A model generated the notes under the pieces. The model was not told the origin of the DNA, made no database searches, and saw nothing but the letters and a program-made list of their open reading frames with translations. The translations under genes were made by a program, and so were the position numbers. A stretch of DNA of 14,728 nucleotides from Phycisphaerae bacterium (GTDB lineage: Bacteria > Planctomycetota > Phycisphaerae > Phycisphaerales > SM1A02), in contig JAUIHC010000032.1 in the NCBI GenBank assembly GCA_030432455.1, forward strand, positions 1-14,728. Direction: 5' to 3'. Shown one piece after another: positions 6,031-13,501 of this stretch. Each line of letters starts with the position of its first letter. Positions within the stretch are counted from its first letter, which is position 1.

Positions 6031-7254
6031 TCAGTCCAGCCAGTCCTTCGCCGCGAGCCGCTCCGGCACGTATGTCTCGGTGACGTACGAGATGTCCTTC
6101 GTGATGAGCGACTCGACCTCCATCTTGAACCCGTTGGAGATCATGCGCTTGATCTCCTTCTGCCAGTGCTTGCGGTCGGCGAACCACGGGTACTCGCAGA
6201 TCTCCCTCGCTCGCTTGCGGTCGCGGTCGTCGAGTTCGATCTTCACATCGTCGCTCAGTTCGCAGCGAACGTAGTCGTCGGCCCGGATGCCGAGGTAGCG
6301 GGCGTCGGGGATCGCCATGCGGCCGCTCTCGTACGCGAGATTGATCGAGCCCTGCTTGATGACGCTGTAGATGTAGTGCCCCCACGGATCGCAGTCGAGC
6401 AGGCAGTACACCGGCAGGCCGAGTTCGGTGTTCAGCCGGTGCAGCAGTCGCCGCACGCCGCGGGGCGGCTGGCCGGAGCCCTCGGTGAGGATGCAGTTGT
6501 GCTTCTCCCAGAACCGGTCCTCGTTGAAGCGGCTCCACACCGTGTCCTTCTCGACATGCAGCACGAACTTCGCGTCGCACTTGCCGAACTGGATGACGCT
6601 CGGCTCGCAGATCGACGGGATCGCGTAGCCACCGGTGCCCATGCGGCGGCAGTCGATCTCGTCCCCGTTGTCGAACACCGTGATGTTGCCCACCATCGTG
6701 CCGCGCTTCTTCGCGAAGACATGCAGGTTCTCGCGGAGCGCGTCGAGGGTGACCTCGAGATCCTCGAGCACGGCGTCGGATTCGTCCTGACCGTCGAAGG
6801 TCTTCTCCTTGGTGCCCGCGATCGTGTGCAGACTCTTGTAGTACATGCCACGAAGGCTGAGCGTCTTGCCCGCCCGCACCAGATCGCGACAGCCGTCGGC
6901 GACCAGCACGGTCTGCATGAACTTCTTCGCCTGCCCGAGGTTGAACAGCAGACGCTGCTGCGCCGCATCGCCCATCCGGAGCACGCGGGCCTTCGCATCG
7001 AAGTGCACGTTCGACTTCGATCGCGTCGGCACGTCGAAGCTCGGATCGATGTGCCCAAGGCTCTGCTCGACGATCGATCCGGCGAGCGACTCGATGCTCG
7101 CCACGGTCTCGGCATCGACGCGGGCCCGCTCCGCCGGATCCACGGTCGCGGCGGAGCGAGCCCGCCTTCGCGGCGCAGCGGTGGCCGCCGACGTCTCGCC
7201 GGCGGTCTTGCGAACGGTCTTCTTCTTCTTGCTGGTGGCCATGTCCGATCCCAT
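6031..7254 (-). CDS. DNA topoisomerase VI subunit A (Spo11-like DNA-cleaving subunit)
   Basis: Topoisomerase VI is a type IIB enzyme that relaxes and decatenates DNA through an ATP-dependent double-strand break; subunit A carries the cleaving tyrosine and the Toprim metal site. The product is 407 residues, close to archaeal homologues (about 360-400) once a Lys/Arg/Ala-rich N-terminal extension of about 40 residues is discounted. The CAP-domain tyrosine motif is LRGMYYKSLH (134-143); Tyr139, the second, aligns with the catalytic one. The Toprim residues are Glu235 in VLHVEKDT and the pair Asp287/Asp289 in LLDCDPWGHYIY. The gene starts 14 bases after the subunit B stop codon, so the two are surely co-transcribed. 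Start choice is open: ATG at 7254 or ATG at 7242, which has a weak GGGAT before it. In the tyrosine motif Gly stands where an acidic residue is usual after Arg. Confidence 0.95.
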   Translation of the reverse strand: MGSDMATSKKKKTVRKTAGETSAATAAPRRRARSAATVDPAERARVDAETVASIESLAGSIVEQSLGHIDPSFDVPTRSKSNVHFDAKARVLRMGDAAQQRLLFNLGQAKKFMQTVLVADGCRDLVRAGKTLSLRGMYYKSLHTIAGTKEKTFDGQDESDAVLEDLEVTLDALRENLHVFAKKRGTMVGNITVFDNGDEIDCRRMGTGGYAIPSICEPSVIQFGKCDAKFVLHVEKDTVWSRFNEDRFWEKHNCILTEGSGQPPRGVRRLLHRLNTELGLPVYCLLDCDPWGHYIYSVIKQGSINLAYESGRMAIPDARYLGIRADDYVRCELSDDVKIELDDRDRKRAREICEYPWFADRKHWQKEIKRMISNGFKMEVESLITKDISYVTETYVPERLAAKDWLD

Positions 7255-7268
7255 TCAGGCGTCGTGGT

Positions 7269-9131
7269 TCAGCGTGAACCGCCGCGGCCGGTCTTCTTCG
7301 TGGTCTTCCTGCGGGTCTTCTTCCTCGCCGCCCCCCGCCGGGGCTTCGAGCCGTCGCCGCCGCCGAACAGGGTGCCATCGGCGGCGTCATCCGTTCCGCC
7401 GCCGGCATCCGAGGCTCCGGGGCCGTGCCCGCTCCCGTCGAGGATGATGACGTCGGCGTCGTGGGCGAGCCGGCCGCCGTCGTCGATCACGCGTCCCTCG
7501 TCGTCGAGCTGCTGATCGGCCTCGGCGGTCTTGGTGGCGGCGATCTCCTCGAGGGCGGTCTTGACCCTCGCGGCGTCGGTGCCGGTGATCCGCTCGCACG
7601 CCATCGCGATCTCGCCGATGTAGCGGGCGAAGACATGGCGACGCTCGGACTCCCGCCGCATCCGCTGGCGGCGGCGGAGATACGTGCCGAGCTTGCGACC
7701 GCACTCCTGCAGGGCGAGCCGCATCTCCTTGCGGATCTCGTCGTAGTCGGCGATCGCCTCCTTCGACTCGCTGGTGAACGGCACCCAGGTGCTCGCCATG
7801 TGGATCATGACGACGAGCGGACCGGTCGGCAGGGCGCTGCGGGCCTGCTGGAGTCCGTAGTTGCGCCACGCGGTCTCGACCACCGCCTTGAAGCTGCAGC
7901 AGGCCGACTGCTGGTAGAGCAGCGGGACGCGATTCGCGAAGCGGATGACGCGAGCCAGATCGTCGCCCGCGAGTTGGCCGCCGTAGGCGATGCCGACCTC
8001 GATCTGGAACGGGTTTCCGCGGTAGACCGCGGCCGGGCGGCTGCTCGCGGCGAAGAACTCGGCCTTGACCTCCTTCAGGAGGCCGGCCAGCATCGCCTTG
8101 GTGCCGATCGGCACGAGGCAGTCGGTCGGCGGGGCCATGATCCGCACGTCCTGGATCGCCTTGAAGAGGCGCTCGGCCTCGGCGTGTCCGACCTGCTTGA
8201 CCCAGGTGCGATCGGTGAGATCGGCCTTCCCGCAGATGTCCTTGGCCACGCGGGGACCGACCCGGCAGAACTCGTCCTTGAAGAATGCACCGAGCTGGGT
8301 CTTCTCGGTCCGCTCCAGCATCTGGATGAGGGTGCCGAGCTCGATCCCCTTCGGGTGCGGCTTGATCTCGGTCGCCTCGGGCGGCAGCTCATCGACCGCC
8401 CGCGGGAACTCCAGCGTCTCGTTGGTGGGCGTGATGTAGGTGAAACTCGCGTGCGGGTTCGCGATCGCGGTCTGCTCGAGGTACTCGTCGACCGAGGCCC
8501 GCCCCTTCTGGTAGCGGCCCTCGAGTTCGATGGTGACCTGCGTGCCGTGCCCGTCGGCGAAGAGCGTGTCGTCCTCGGGATGCTCGGTCTCGCTGATGAC
8601 CTCCGCCTTGTTGCGGGCGGTGTCCATCTTGAGCACCACCTCGTGGGCGGGCTTGCGACGACCGGTCTTCGAGATGATCAGGACCGGCTGACCCGTGGTC
8701 ATCAGGCCGTACATGCCCGCTGCGGAGATGCCGATGCCCTGCTGGCCGCGGCTCATCTTCATGCGGTGGAACTTCGAGCCGTAGAGCAGCTTGCCGAAGA
8801 TGTTCTCGATCTGCTTGCGGACGATGCCCGGTCCGTTGTCGCGGATGGTGACCTTGAACCGCGTCTCGGCGAGCTGCAGGAGCTCGACCGTGATGTCGGG
8901 CAGGATGCCCGCCTCCTCGCACGCGTCGAGGGCGTTGTCCACCGCCTCCTTCACCGTGGTCAGCAGCGCCTTCCGCGGGTTGTCGAACCCGAGGAGGTGC
9001 CGGTTCTTGGCGAAGAACTCCGAGACGGAGATCTCCCGCTGACGAGAGGCCATCTCTTCGGCGGTGGATCGTGATCCCGACGACTTCCGCCGGGGACTCT
9101 TGGCGGGTGGGGACTTCAAGGCGCTGGGCAT
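7269..9131 (-). CDS. DNA topoisomerase VI subunit B (GHKL ATPase subunit)
   Basis: Subunit B binds and hydrolyses ATP, dimerises as a gate and drives strand passage by subunit A. From the ATG at 9131 the product has 620 residues. The GHKL motifs are intact: KEAVDNALDACEEAG with Glu62 and Asn66, RDNGPGI around Asp98, and the ATP-lid motif GQQGIGISAAGMYG (129-142). An H2TH-like segment and the transducer domain follow, including IRFANRVPLLYQ. The family core starts at about residue 27 (MASRQREISVSEFF); the preceding Ser/Lys/Pro-rich segment and the acidic, Gly-rich then Lys/Arg-rich C-terminal tail are extensions. The ATG at 9053 would give only the core and has GAAGAG almost touching it, so 9131 is a preference rather than a certainty. 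A GTG at 9308 is unlikely because it reads through the ndk promoter region. Topoisomerase VI is chiefly archaeal and plant; bacterial cases are sporadic. Confidence 0.94.
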   Translation of the reverse strand: MPSALKSPPAKSPRRKSSGSRSTAEEMASRQREISVSEFFAKNRHLLGFDNPRKALLTTVKEAVDNALDACEEAGILPDITVELLQLAETRFKVTIRDNGPGIVRKQIENIFGKLLYGSKFHRMKMSRGQQGIGISAAGMYGLMTTGQPVLIISKTGRRKPAHEVVLKMDTARNKAEVISETEHPEDDTLFADGHGTQVTIELEGRYQKGRASVDEYLEQTAIANPHASFTYITPTNETLEFPRAVDELPPEATEIKPHPKGIELGTLIQMLERTEKTQLGAFFKDEFCRVGPRVAKDICGKADLTDRTWVKQVGHAEAERLFKAIQDVRIMAPPTDCLVPIGTKAMLAGLLKEVKAEFFAASSRPAAVYRGNPFQIEVGIAYGGQLAGDDLARVIRFANRVPLLYQQSACCSFKAVVETAWRNYGLQQARSALPTGPLVVMIHMASTWVPFTSESKEAIADYDEIRKEMRLALQECGRKLGTYLRRRQRMRRESERRHVFARYIGEIAMACERITGTDAARVKTALEEIAATKTAEADQQLDDEGRVIDDGGRLAHDADVIILDGSGHGPGASDAGGGTDDAADGTLFGGGDGSKPRRGAARKKTRRKTTKKTGRGGSR

Positions 9132-9270
9132 TCCGTCGCTCGCGACTGCTCGGGACCGCGCCCGGGGCCGGGCACGGAGGCGGCCTCCTGCCGCCGGTGT
9201 GAAAAGTAGCCGAAACCGGTCGGGTCGTCCGCGATCGACATCTCCCGCACACCACCGGCGCGGGGGGTTC

Positions 9271-9279
9271 CGGTATCGT
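9271..9279 (+). promoter_or_regulatory. Possible -10 element for ndk
   Basis: CGGTATCGT followed by CCCCGGCCC lies about 75 bases before the ndk ATG in an otherwise very GC-rich stretch. The -35 region is not recognisable. The interval 9132-9353 must hold promoters for both the topoisomerase operon and ndk; for the former, an A/T-rich patch at 9201-9210 is the only candidate. Confidence 0.25.
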
Positions 9280-9353
9280 CCCCGGCCCGTCGGCGTCGCC
9301 GCCGACACCCTTCAGAATCCATTCCCCCAGTCAGGACAGGAGCCCGGAGAGCC

Positions 9354-9824
9354 ATGGAGACCACCCTCATCATCCTCAAGCCCGATGCCGTCCAGCGCGG
9401 ACTCATGGGCCGGATCATCAGCCGCTTCGAGGAGAAGGGCCTGCAGGTCGTCGGCGCGAAGTTCATGCAGATCAGCCAGGAACTCGCCGGCCGCCACTAC
9501 GCCGACCACAAGGAGAAGCCGTTCTACGCCGGCCTCGTCTCCTTCATGACATCCTCGCCGGTGCTGGTGCTCGCCCTTCGCGGCAACGGCGCCATCGCGG
9601 TCTGCCGCTCGATGATGGGCGCCACCTTCGGCTTCAAGGCCGATGCGGGCACGATCCGCGGCGACTTCGGCGTCTCCAGCAGCTTCAACCTCATCCACGG
9701 CAGCGACAGCCCCGAAGCCGCCGCCCGCGAGCTCGAGCTCTTCTTCGACGGCGACGAGATCATCGACTGGACCCCGGCCATCCAGGGCTGGGTCTACGAC
9801 CTCTCCTCCGGATCGCCGGAGTGA
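9354..9824 (+). CDS. ndk: Nucleoside diphosphate kinase
   Basis: This enzyme transfers the terminal phosphate between nucleoside triphosphates and diphosphates through a phosphohistidine and keeps cytoplasmic NTP and dNTP pools balanced. The 156-residue product begins with the typical TLIILKPDAVQRGLMGRII and contains the nucleotide-binding GTIRGDFGV. The active-site segment is NLIHGSDSPEAAARE with His115 as the phospho-accepting residue. The usual form is about 140-150 residues, so this one has a slightly longer C-terminus. The GATFGFKADAGTIRG stretch differs from the GATNP-type sequence of the proteobacterial enzyme, which is normal variation. GGAGAG at 9346-9351 stands close before the ATG. 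The gene is monocistronic: it is divergent from the topoisomerase operon and followed by a strong terminator. Confidence 0.97.
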   Translation: METTLIILKPDAVQRGLMGRIISRFEEKGLQVVGAKFMQISQELAGRHYADHKEKPFYAGLVSFMTSSPVLVLALRGNGAIAVCRSMMGATFGFKADAGTIRGDFGVSSSFNLIHGSDSPEAAARELELFFDGDEIIDWTPAIQGWVYDLSSGSPE

Positions 9825-9887
9825 GCCCGTCCCGCTGACGAGCCGCTCCCCGTGGGGCGAACGCCCCCTTCGTCGGGAACACCATCG

Positions 9888-9926
9888 AACGACGCGCCGC
9901 GATCCCGCGGCGCGTCGTTGTTCTTC
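9888..9926 (+). terminator. Intrinsic terminator after ndk
   Basis: AACGACGCGCCGCG at 9888-9901 and CGCGGCGCGTCGTT at 9906-9919 are perfectly complementary (14 pairs) around the loop ATCC. The T-rich GTTCTTC follows. This is the most classical rho-independent terminator in the window, 63 bases after the ndk stop codon. Confidence 0.85.
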
Positions 9927-9930
9927 ACGG

Positions 9931-10246
9931 ATCCCCGTCTCGAGCCGGATCGCCGCCCCGGGCGGGGGTCCGGAACGGGCGATCAGGATCTTCGGAACCC
10001 GGAATCGCGGATTCGGTACGAATCGGGTCGTCCCCGGGGTGGGGATTTCTTGCACGAACGGAAGGGGGAATCCGAACCACCTCCCGCCCCGAATCGTAGG
10101 ACATCGCGTTCGCGGGTCCCGATTCGGCCCAATGCGTCGTCCTTCCCATGCCGGGAAGGTCGCCCTCCGGTTCGAATCCGCGACGGTCCGAGTCACCACC
10201 AACTTCGGGGGGAACGCATCCGGAGCACTCCGGGTCGCAGACACAC
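9931..10246. other. Gene-free region upstream of the sigma factor, rich in GAATC/GATTC
   Basis: No convincing gene is seen here. The stretch holds eight GANTC sites between 10002 and 10194, seven of them GAATC or GATTC. One pair forms the inverted repeat GAATC-GCG-GATTC (10002-10014). A 7-bp hairpin, CCTTCCC (10141-10147) with GGGAAGG (10153-10159), lies about 90 bases before the sigma-factor ATG. No -35/-10 pair stands out. The region is probably the control region of the sigma gene. Confidence 0.5.
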
Positions 10247-11329
10247 ATGCCACGACACCGAGACACGCCACCGATCATCGGACGAGACTCCCCGCTGTCC
10301 CGAGTCCGCAACCGCGCCCGCGCCGCCGTCGCGGCCGGCCCGGCGCCCCGACTCGGGGCCGCCCGTCGCCGAAGCGACGCCACCGAGCTTCGCCCGCTCT
10401 CTCGCCGTGAGGAGGCCCTGCTCAAGGACCTCCTCGCCAAGCCGATCGACTACATCGATTCCGAGGTCTTCCGCCAGCCCGACGCCGAGCAGTATGTCTA
10501 CGGACTCGACGAGGTCGAGCGGCCCGATGTCTCCTGGTACCGCCCGCTCATGGAGGACCTGATCCCGAGCCGCGGTCGTCTCGACACGCCGCGGCAGGGC
10601 AAGTCGGTGCTGCTGACCGCGGCCCAGGAGCGGATTCTCTTCCTCAAGTTCAACTACGCCCGGTTTCGGATGCGGGAGTTGCAGGACGCCCTGGGCGCCC
10701 GACGCCCCGATCTGGCGACCGCCCGCGAGATGCTCCGCTGGCACGCGATCGCAGACGGCTTCCGCGAGCAGATCGCCGAGACGAACCTTGCCCTGGTCCT
10801 CGCGATGGCGAAGCGGGTGCGGATCATGGACGGCGAGTTCTCCGACCTCATCAGCGAGGGCAACATGGCCCTCATGCGATCGGTGGACAAGTTCGACTGC
10901 GGTCGCGGCTTCAAGTTCTCGACCTACGCCTGCCGGGCGATTCTCAAGGCGTTCAGCCGCCACGGGATGAAGAGCACCCGGCATCGCCAGCGGTTCCCGA
11001 CCGACTTCGATCCCGCCTTCGAGAAGTCGGATCATCTGGAGACCCGCCGCGCCGAGGCCGTGTCGGACTCCGCCGCCGAAGTGCGACACATCATGGAGCA
11101 GAACGAGGCGGACCTCACCTCCGTGGAACGGACCGTGATCTCCCATCGCTTCGGCCTCGGCGCCCCTGCCGAGTCGATCCCGCTCACCCTGGAGCAGGTC
11201 GGGCAGATCATCGGCGTCACCAAGGAGCGGGTCCGCCAGATCCAGAACAAGGCGCTGGCGAAGCTCCGGGCGACGATCGAGGGTGCCGAGCTTCCCGACG
11301 ACTCGCAGCCGGGCACCAGCGAGAACTGA
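10247..11329 (+). CDS. RNA polymerase sigma factor, sigma-70 family, divergent region 2
   Basis: The product (360 residues) should direct RNA polymerase to a set of promoters. A basic, Ala/Arg-rich N-terminus (1-60) is followed by a segment with LLTAAQERILFLKFNYARFRM (122-142) resembling regions 1.2/2.1. Region 2 covers about 172-240, with DLISEGNMALMRSVDKF (200-216) and FKFSTYACRAILKAF (222-236). Region 4 covers about 287-343, with the helix-turn-helix LTLEQVGQIIGVTKERVRQIQNKALAKLR. Region 3 is short or degenerate. In region 2.3 the usual YA-x-WW becomes YACRA, so both DNA-melting tryptophans are absent. This is not a typical RpoD; it looks like one of the group 2/3 factors that planctomycetes carry in numbers. 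The ATG at 10247 gives a sensible N-terminus; an in-frame ATG at 10148 lies in a hairpin loop and adds 33 low-complexity residues. Neither start has a clear ribosome binding site. Confidence 0.9.
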   Translation: MPRHRDTPPIIGRDSPLSRVRNRARAAVAAGPAPRLGAARRRSDATELRPLSRREEALLKDLLAKPIDYIDSEVFRQPDAEQYVYGLDEVERPDVSWYRPLMEDLIPSRGRLDTPRQGKSVLLTAAQERILFLKFNYARFRMRELQDALGARRPDLATAREMLRWHAIADGFREQIAETNLALVLAMAKRVRIMDGEFSDLISEGNMALMRSVDKFDCGRGFKFSTYACRAILKAFSRHGMKSTRHRQRFPTDFDPAFEKSDHLETRRAEAVSDSAAEVRHIMEQNEADLTSVERTVISHRFGLGAPAESIPLTLEQVGQIIGVTKERVRQIQNKALAKLRATIEGAELPDDSQPGTSEN

Positions 11330-11358
11330 CGCCCCCGCGTCCCCGGCCACCGATCACC

Positions 11359-11410
11359 CGAGGGCATCGCCCTCGACACGAACCGCCCTCCGCCTCGCAC
11401 GGGGGGCGGT
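11359..11410. terminator. Two hairpins between converging sigma and MFS genes
   Basis: CGAGGGC (11359-11365) pairs with GCCCTCG (11369-11375) around ATC. ACCGCCCTCC (11382-11391) pairs with GGGGGGCGGT (11401-11410) with one G-U pair and a 9-base loop, touching the last base of the transporter stop codon. They probably act as a bidirectional transcription end for the two genes. No T-run is seen. Confidence 0.6.
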
Positions 11411-12672
11411 CACGTATCCGGCACATCCATCCTCGCTCGATCCGACGCGGCGAGCACGGGGATGGAGATCGCGGTGACGGCGAGATGCACCCCGCCGAAG
11501 CCCGCGAAGACGGCGGCGTACGCGGACATGACGTCGGCATCGCCGACACCATCCACCAGTCGCTCGACCAGCAGCCCCGCCGACACGACCCCGACGAGGA
11601 ATCCGACGTCGCCGGCCGCCCGGAATCCGCCCATCCCGACGAGTCCGCCGTGAAGTCGATCCAGCATCGAGAGCGAGGTCGGCAGCAGCACCGCACCGCC
11701 GAGCCCGATCACGACCGCATCGATGACCAGCAGGGGCAGCGACACCGCGGCGGGCGGCAGGACCGCGATGCCGACCGCGAACGCCACCGCCCCGATGAAC
11801 CGGGTGCGGAGATCGCCGAAACGATCGCCCAGCCAGCCTGCGGGAACCGCCCCGAACCCCATGAGCAGCAGCACCGATCCCACCAGCATCCCGCGAATGG
11901 CGGGCCCCAGACCGATGGCCTCGGCCAGAAACAGCCCGAGGGTCCCGGTGAGCAGACCGCCCGCCGCCCGATCACTCCCGGCGACCAGCAGGAGCGGCCA
12001 GAGGGGCGCCCGAGCGGGCCGCGGATCATCGGTGTTCGTTGCAGCGGGACTCGCCGCCACGCCTTCGATCCGTCGCAGGCGATCCCGCATCGCCCAGGCC
12101 AGCAGCCCGGCCCCGAGGCACGCCCCCGCCCCCACCAGATAGACGATCCGCGCCGCCTCGTCGCCACCCTCGAGGCGGGCGATCACCCCGCCGAGGATCG
12201 CGCCCGAGCCGAGGGCCACCGAGAGGAGCGCCGCGGCGAAGCCGAACCGGAGTCCGACCCCCTGCCGTCGCCCGAGGTGACCGACCAGATCGAAGACCAC
12301 GGCGAAGACCATGACATCCGCAGCCCCTTCGACCGCTCGGAGCAGGATGGTCGGGGCGAAGCCAATCGGCAGCCACATCGCCCCGAGCAACGCGGCGTCC
12401 GCCACGGAGGCGATCGCCACCGCGAGAATCGGACGCCGCCACCGAGCCGCCAATCCGAGCAGCGGCACCGCGCACAATCCGCCGATCAGATTCACCGACA
12501 GGAACGCGTGCGCCGCCCCGGGCCCGACGCCGTAGCGGGCGACCAGCAGCTCCTCCAGAAGTGGCACCACCATCGCGTCGGGCAGCGCGGTCAGCACCAG
12601 AAGCGCCGCCACCAGCGCCAGATCGGTGGTCCGTCGGGGGGCGGGTTCGGAAGCGGAGTCGAGGGTGGTCAC
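11410..12672 (-). CDS. Major facilitator superfamily transporter
   Basis: The product (420 residues) is an integral membrane carrier of MFS size. About twelve hydrophobic segments are visible, in two halves of six joined by a polar Arg/Asp/Pro-rich loop (about 196-224). The loop between helices 8 and 9 reads AGWLGDRFGDLRTR (278-291), a clear version of the MFS motif A (G-x-x-x-D-R-x-G). The substrate cannot be deduced; the look is of the drug/metabolite efflux type. The GTG at 12672 is chosen because it leaves a short 17-residue polar N-terminus before the first helix; an upstream ATG at 12966 would overlap the neighbouring CoA-transferase gene and adds unlikely sequence. No ribosome binding site is evident. 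A TATCCT on this strand at 12721-12716, 44 bases upstream, is a possible -10 element. The gene is divergent from the CoA-transferase gene across 130 bases. Confidence 0.9.
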   Translation of the reverse strand: MTTLDSASEPAPRRTTDLALVAALLVLTALPDAMVVPLLEELLVARYGVGPGAAHAFLSVNLIGGLCAVPLLGLAARWRRPILAVAIASVADAALLGAMWLPIGFAPTILLRAVEGAADVMVFAVVFDLVGHLGRRQGVGLRFGFAAALLSVALGSGAILGGVIARLEGGDEAARIVYLVGAGACLGAGLLAWAMRDRLRRIEGVAASPAATNTDDPRPARAPLWPLLLVAGSDRAAGGLLTGTLGLFLAEAIGLGPAIRGMLVGSVLLLMGFGAVPAGWLGDRFGDLRTRFIGAVAFAVGIAVLPPAAVSLPLLVIDAVVIGLGGAVLLPTSLSMLDRLHGGLVGMGGFRAAGDVGFLVGVVSAGLLVERLVDGVGDADVMSAYAAVFAGFGGVHLAVTAISIPVLAASDRARMDVPDT

Positions 12673-12715
12673 GGCGGCCCGACGGGGGAGGGAATTCCGG
12701 CTGGAGATCGTGTCG

Positions 12716-12721
12716 AGGATA
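12716..12721 (-). promoter_or_regulatory. Possible -10 element for the MFS gene
   Basis: On the minus strand this reads GAG-TATCCT-CGAC and lies 44 bases before the GTG start. It resembles the hexamer before the carboxyltransferase gene (TATCCT). No -35 is recognisable. Confidence 0.3.
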
Positions 12722-12766
12722 CTCCGCGACGGAACGCCGCCGACCGGACGGAGCGACCTCGGCTGA

Positions 12767-12772
12767 TAGACT
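12767..12772 (+). promoter_or_regulatory. Possible -10 element for the CoA-transferase gene
   Basis: TAGACT, followed by CTCCGGCC, is identical to the -10 hexamer proposed for rpsO. It lies 30 bases before the ATG at 12803, implying a short leader of about 20-25 bases that still includes the GGAG site. No good -35 is seen. Confidence 0.35.
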
Positions 12773-12802
12773 CTCCGGCCCTCGACTTCCGGAGATCCAC
12801 GC

Positions 12803-13501
12803 ATGGTCGACAAGGTCCTCGCCACCCCAGCGGCCGCCCTGGAGGGCGTCGTCTCCGACGGCATGACCGTCGCGGTCGGCGGCTTCGGACTGTGCGGCAT
12901 TCCGGAGCAGCTGATCATCGCCCTCCGCGACAGCGGCGTGCGGGATCTGGTGGCGGTCAGCAACAACGCGGGCGTGGACGACTGGGGGCTCGGCCTGCTC
13001 CTGCAGACCCGGCAGATCCGGAAGATGGTGTCGAGCTATGTGGGCGAGAACGCAGAGTTCGAACGCCAGTTCATGGCCGGCGAACTGGAGGTCGAGTTCA
13101 ACCCGCAGGGGACGCTCGCCGAGCGGATGCGGGCCGGGGGCGCCGGGATCCCGGCGTTCTACACCCGGACCGGGGTCGGCACCGCGGTCGCGGAGGGCAA
13201 GGAGACCCGGGACTTCGACGGCGAGACCTACGTCATGGAGACGGGCATCCGGGCCGATCTCTCGCTCGTCAAGGCCTGGAAGGCCGACCGGGCGGGAAAC
13301 CTCGTCTACCGGATGACCGCCCGCAACTTCAACCCGCAGGTGGCCTCCTGCGGCCGGATCACCGTCGCGGAGGTCGAGGAGGTGGTCGAGATCGGCGAAC
13401 TCGATCCCGATGCGATCCATACCCCCGGCATCTATGTCGATCGGGTCGTGGTCACCACGTCCGAGAAGCGGATCGAACAGCGGACGGTCCGACCGGCCTG
13501 A
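12803..13501 (+). CDS. scoA: 3-oxoacid CoA-transferase, subunit A (ScoA/AtoD family)
   Basis: Family I CoA-transferases move CoA between acids such as succinate and acetoacetate and work as A plus B subunits. The product (232 residues) has the usual length of subunit A. Its CoA-binding motif is GGFGLCGIPEQLI (26-38), followed by SNNAGVDDWGLGLLL (53-67), EFNPQGTLAERMRAGGAGIPAFYT (98-121), and the typical ending in EKRIEQRTVR. GGAG at 12791-12794 is 8 bases before the ATG. The catalytic glutamate of this family sits in subunit B, whose gene normally follows at once or is fused. Here only 172 non-coding bases separate it from an unrelated secreted-protein gene, so subunit B must be encoded elsewhere or be missing. 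The gene symbol rests on family resemblance; the true acid substrate is not determined. Confidence 0.92.
   Translation: MVDKVLATPAAALEGVVSDGMTVAVGGFGLCGIPEQLIIALRDSGVRDLVAVSNNAGVDDWGLGLLLQTRQIRKMVSSYVGENAEFERQFMAGELEVEFNPQGTLAERMRAGGAGIPAFYTRTGVGTAVAEGKETRDFDGETYVMETGIRADLSLVKAWKADRAGNLVYRMTARNFNPQVASCGRITVAEVEEVVEIGELDPDAIHTPGIYVDRVVVTTSEKRIEQRTVRPA

Noticed and set aside
7425..9074. Plus-strand open frame of 549 codons opposite topoisomerase VI subunit B
   Set aside because: It is a shadow of a conserved gene, without domain or ribosome binding site.
9132..9308. GTG at 9308 as start of topoisomerase VI subunit B
   Set aside because: It would translate through the shared promoter region with ndk and adds an Arg/Gly/Pro-rich sequence absent from the family.
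10148..10246. Upstream in-frame ATG for the sigma factor
   Set aside because: The ATG lies in the loop of a 7-bp hairpin, has no ribosome binding site and would add only low-complexity Ser/Pro/Gly residues inside the GAATC-rich control region.
12673..12966. Longer start for the MFS transporter at 12966
   Set aside because: It would overlap the conserved start of the CoA-transferase gene by more than 160 bases and place about 98 polar residues before the first membrane helix.
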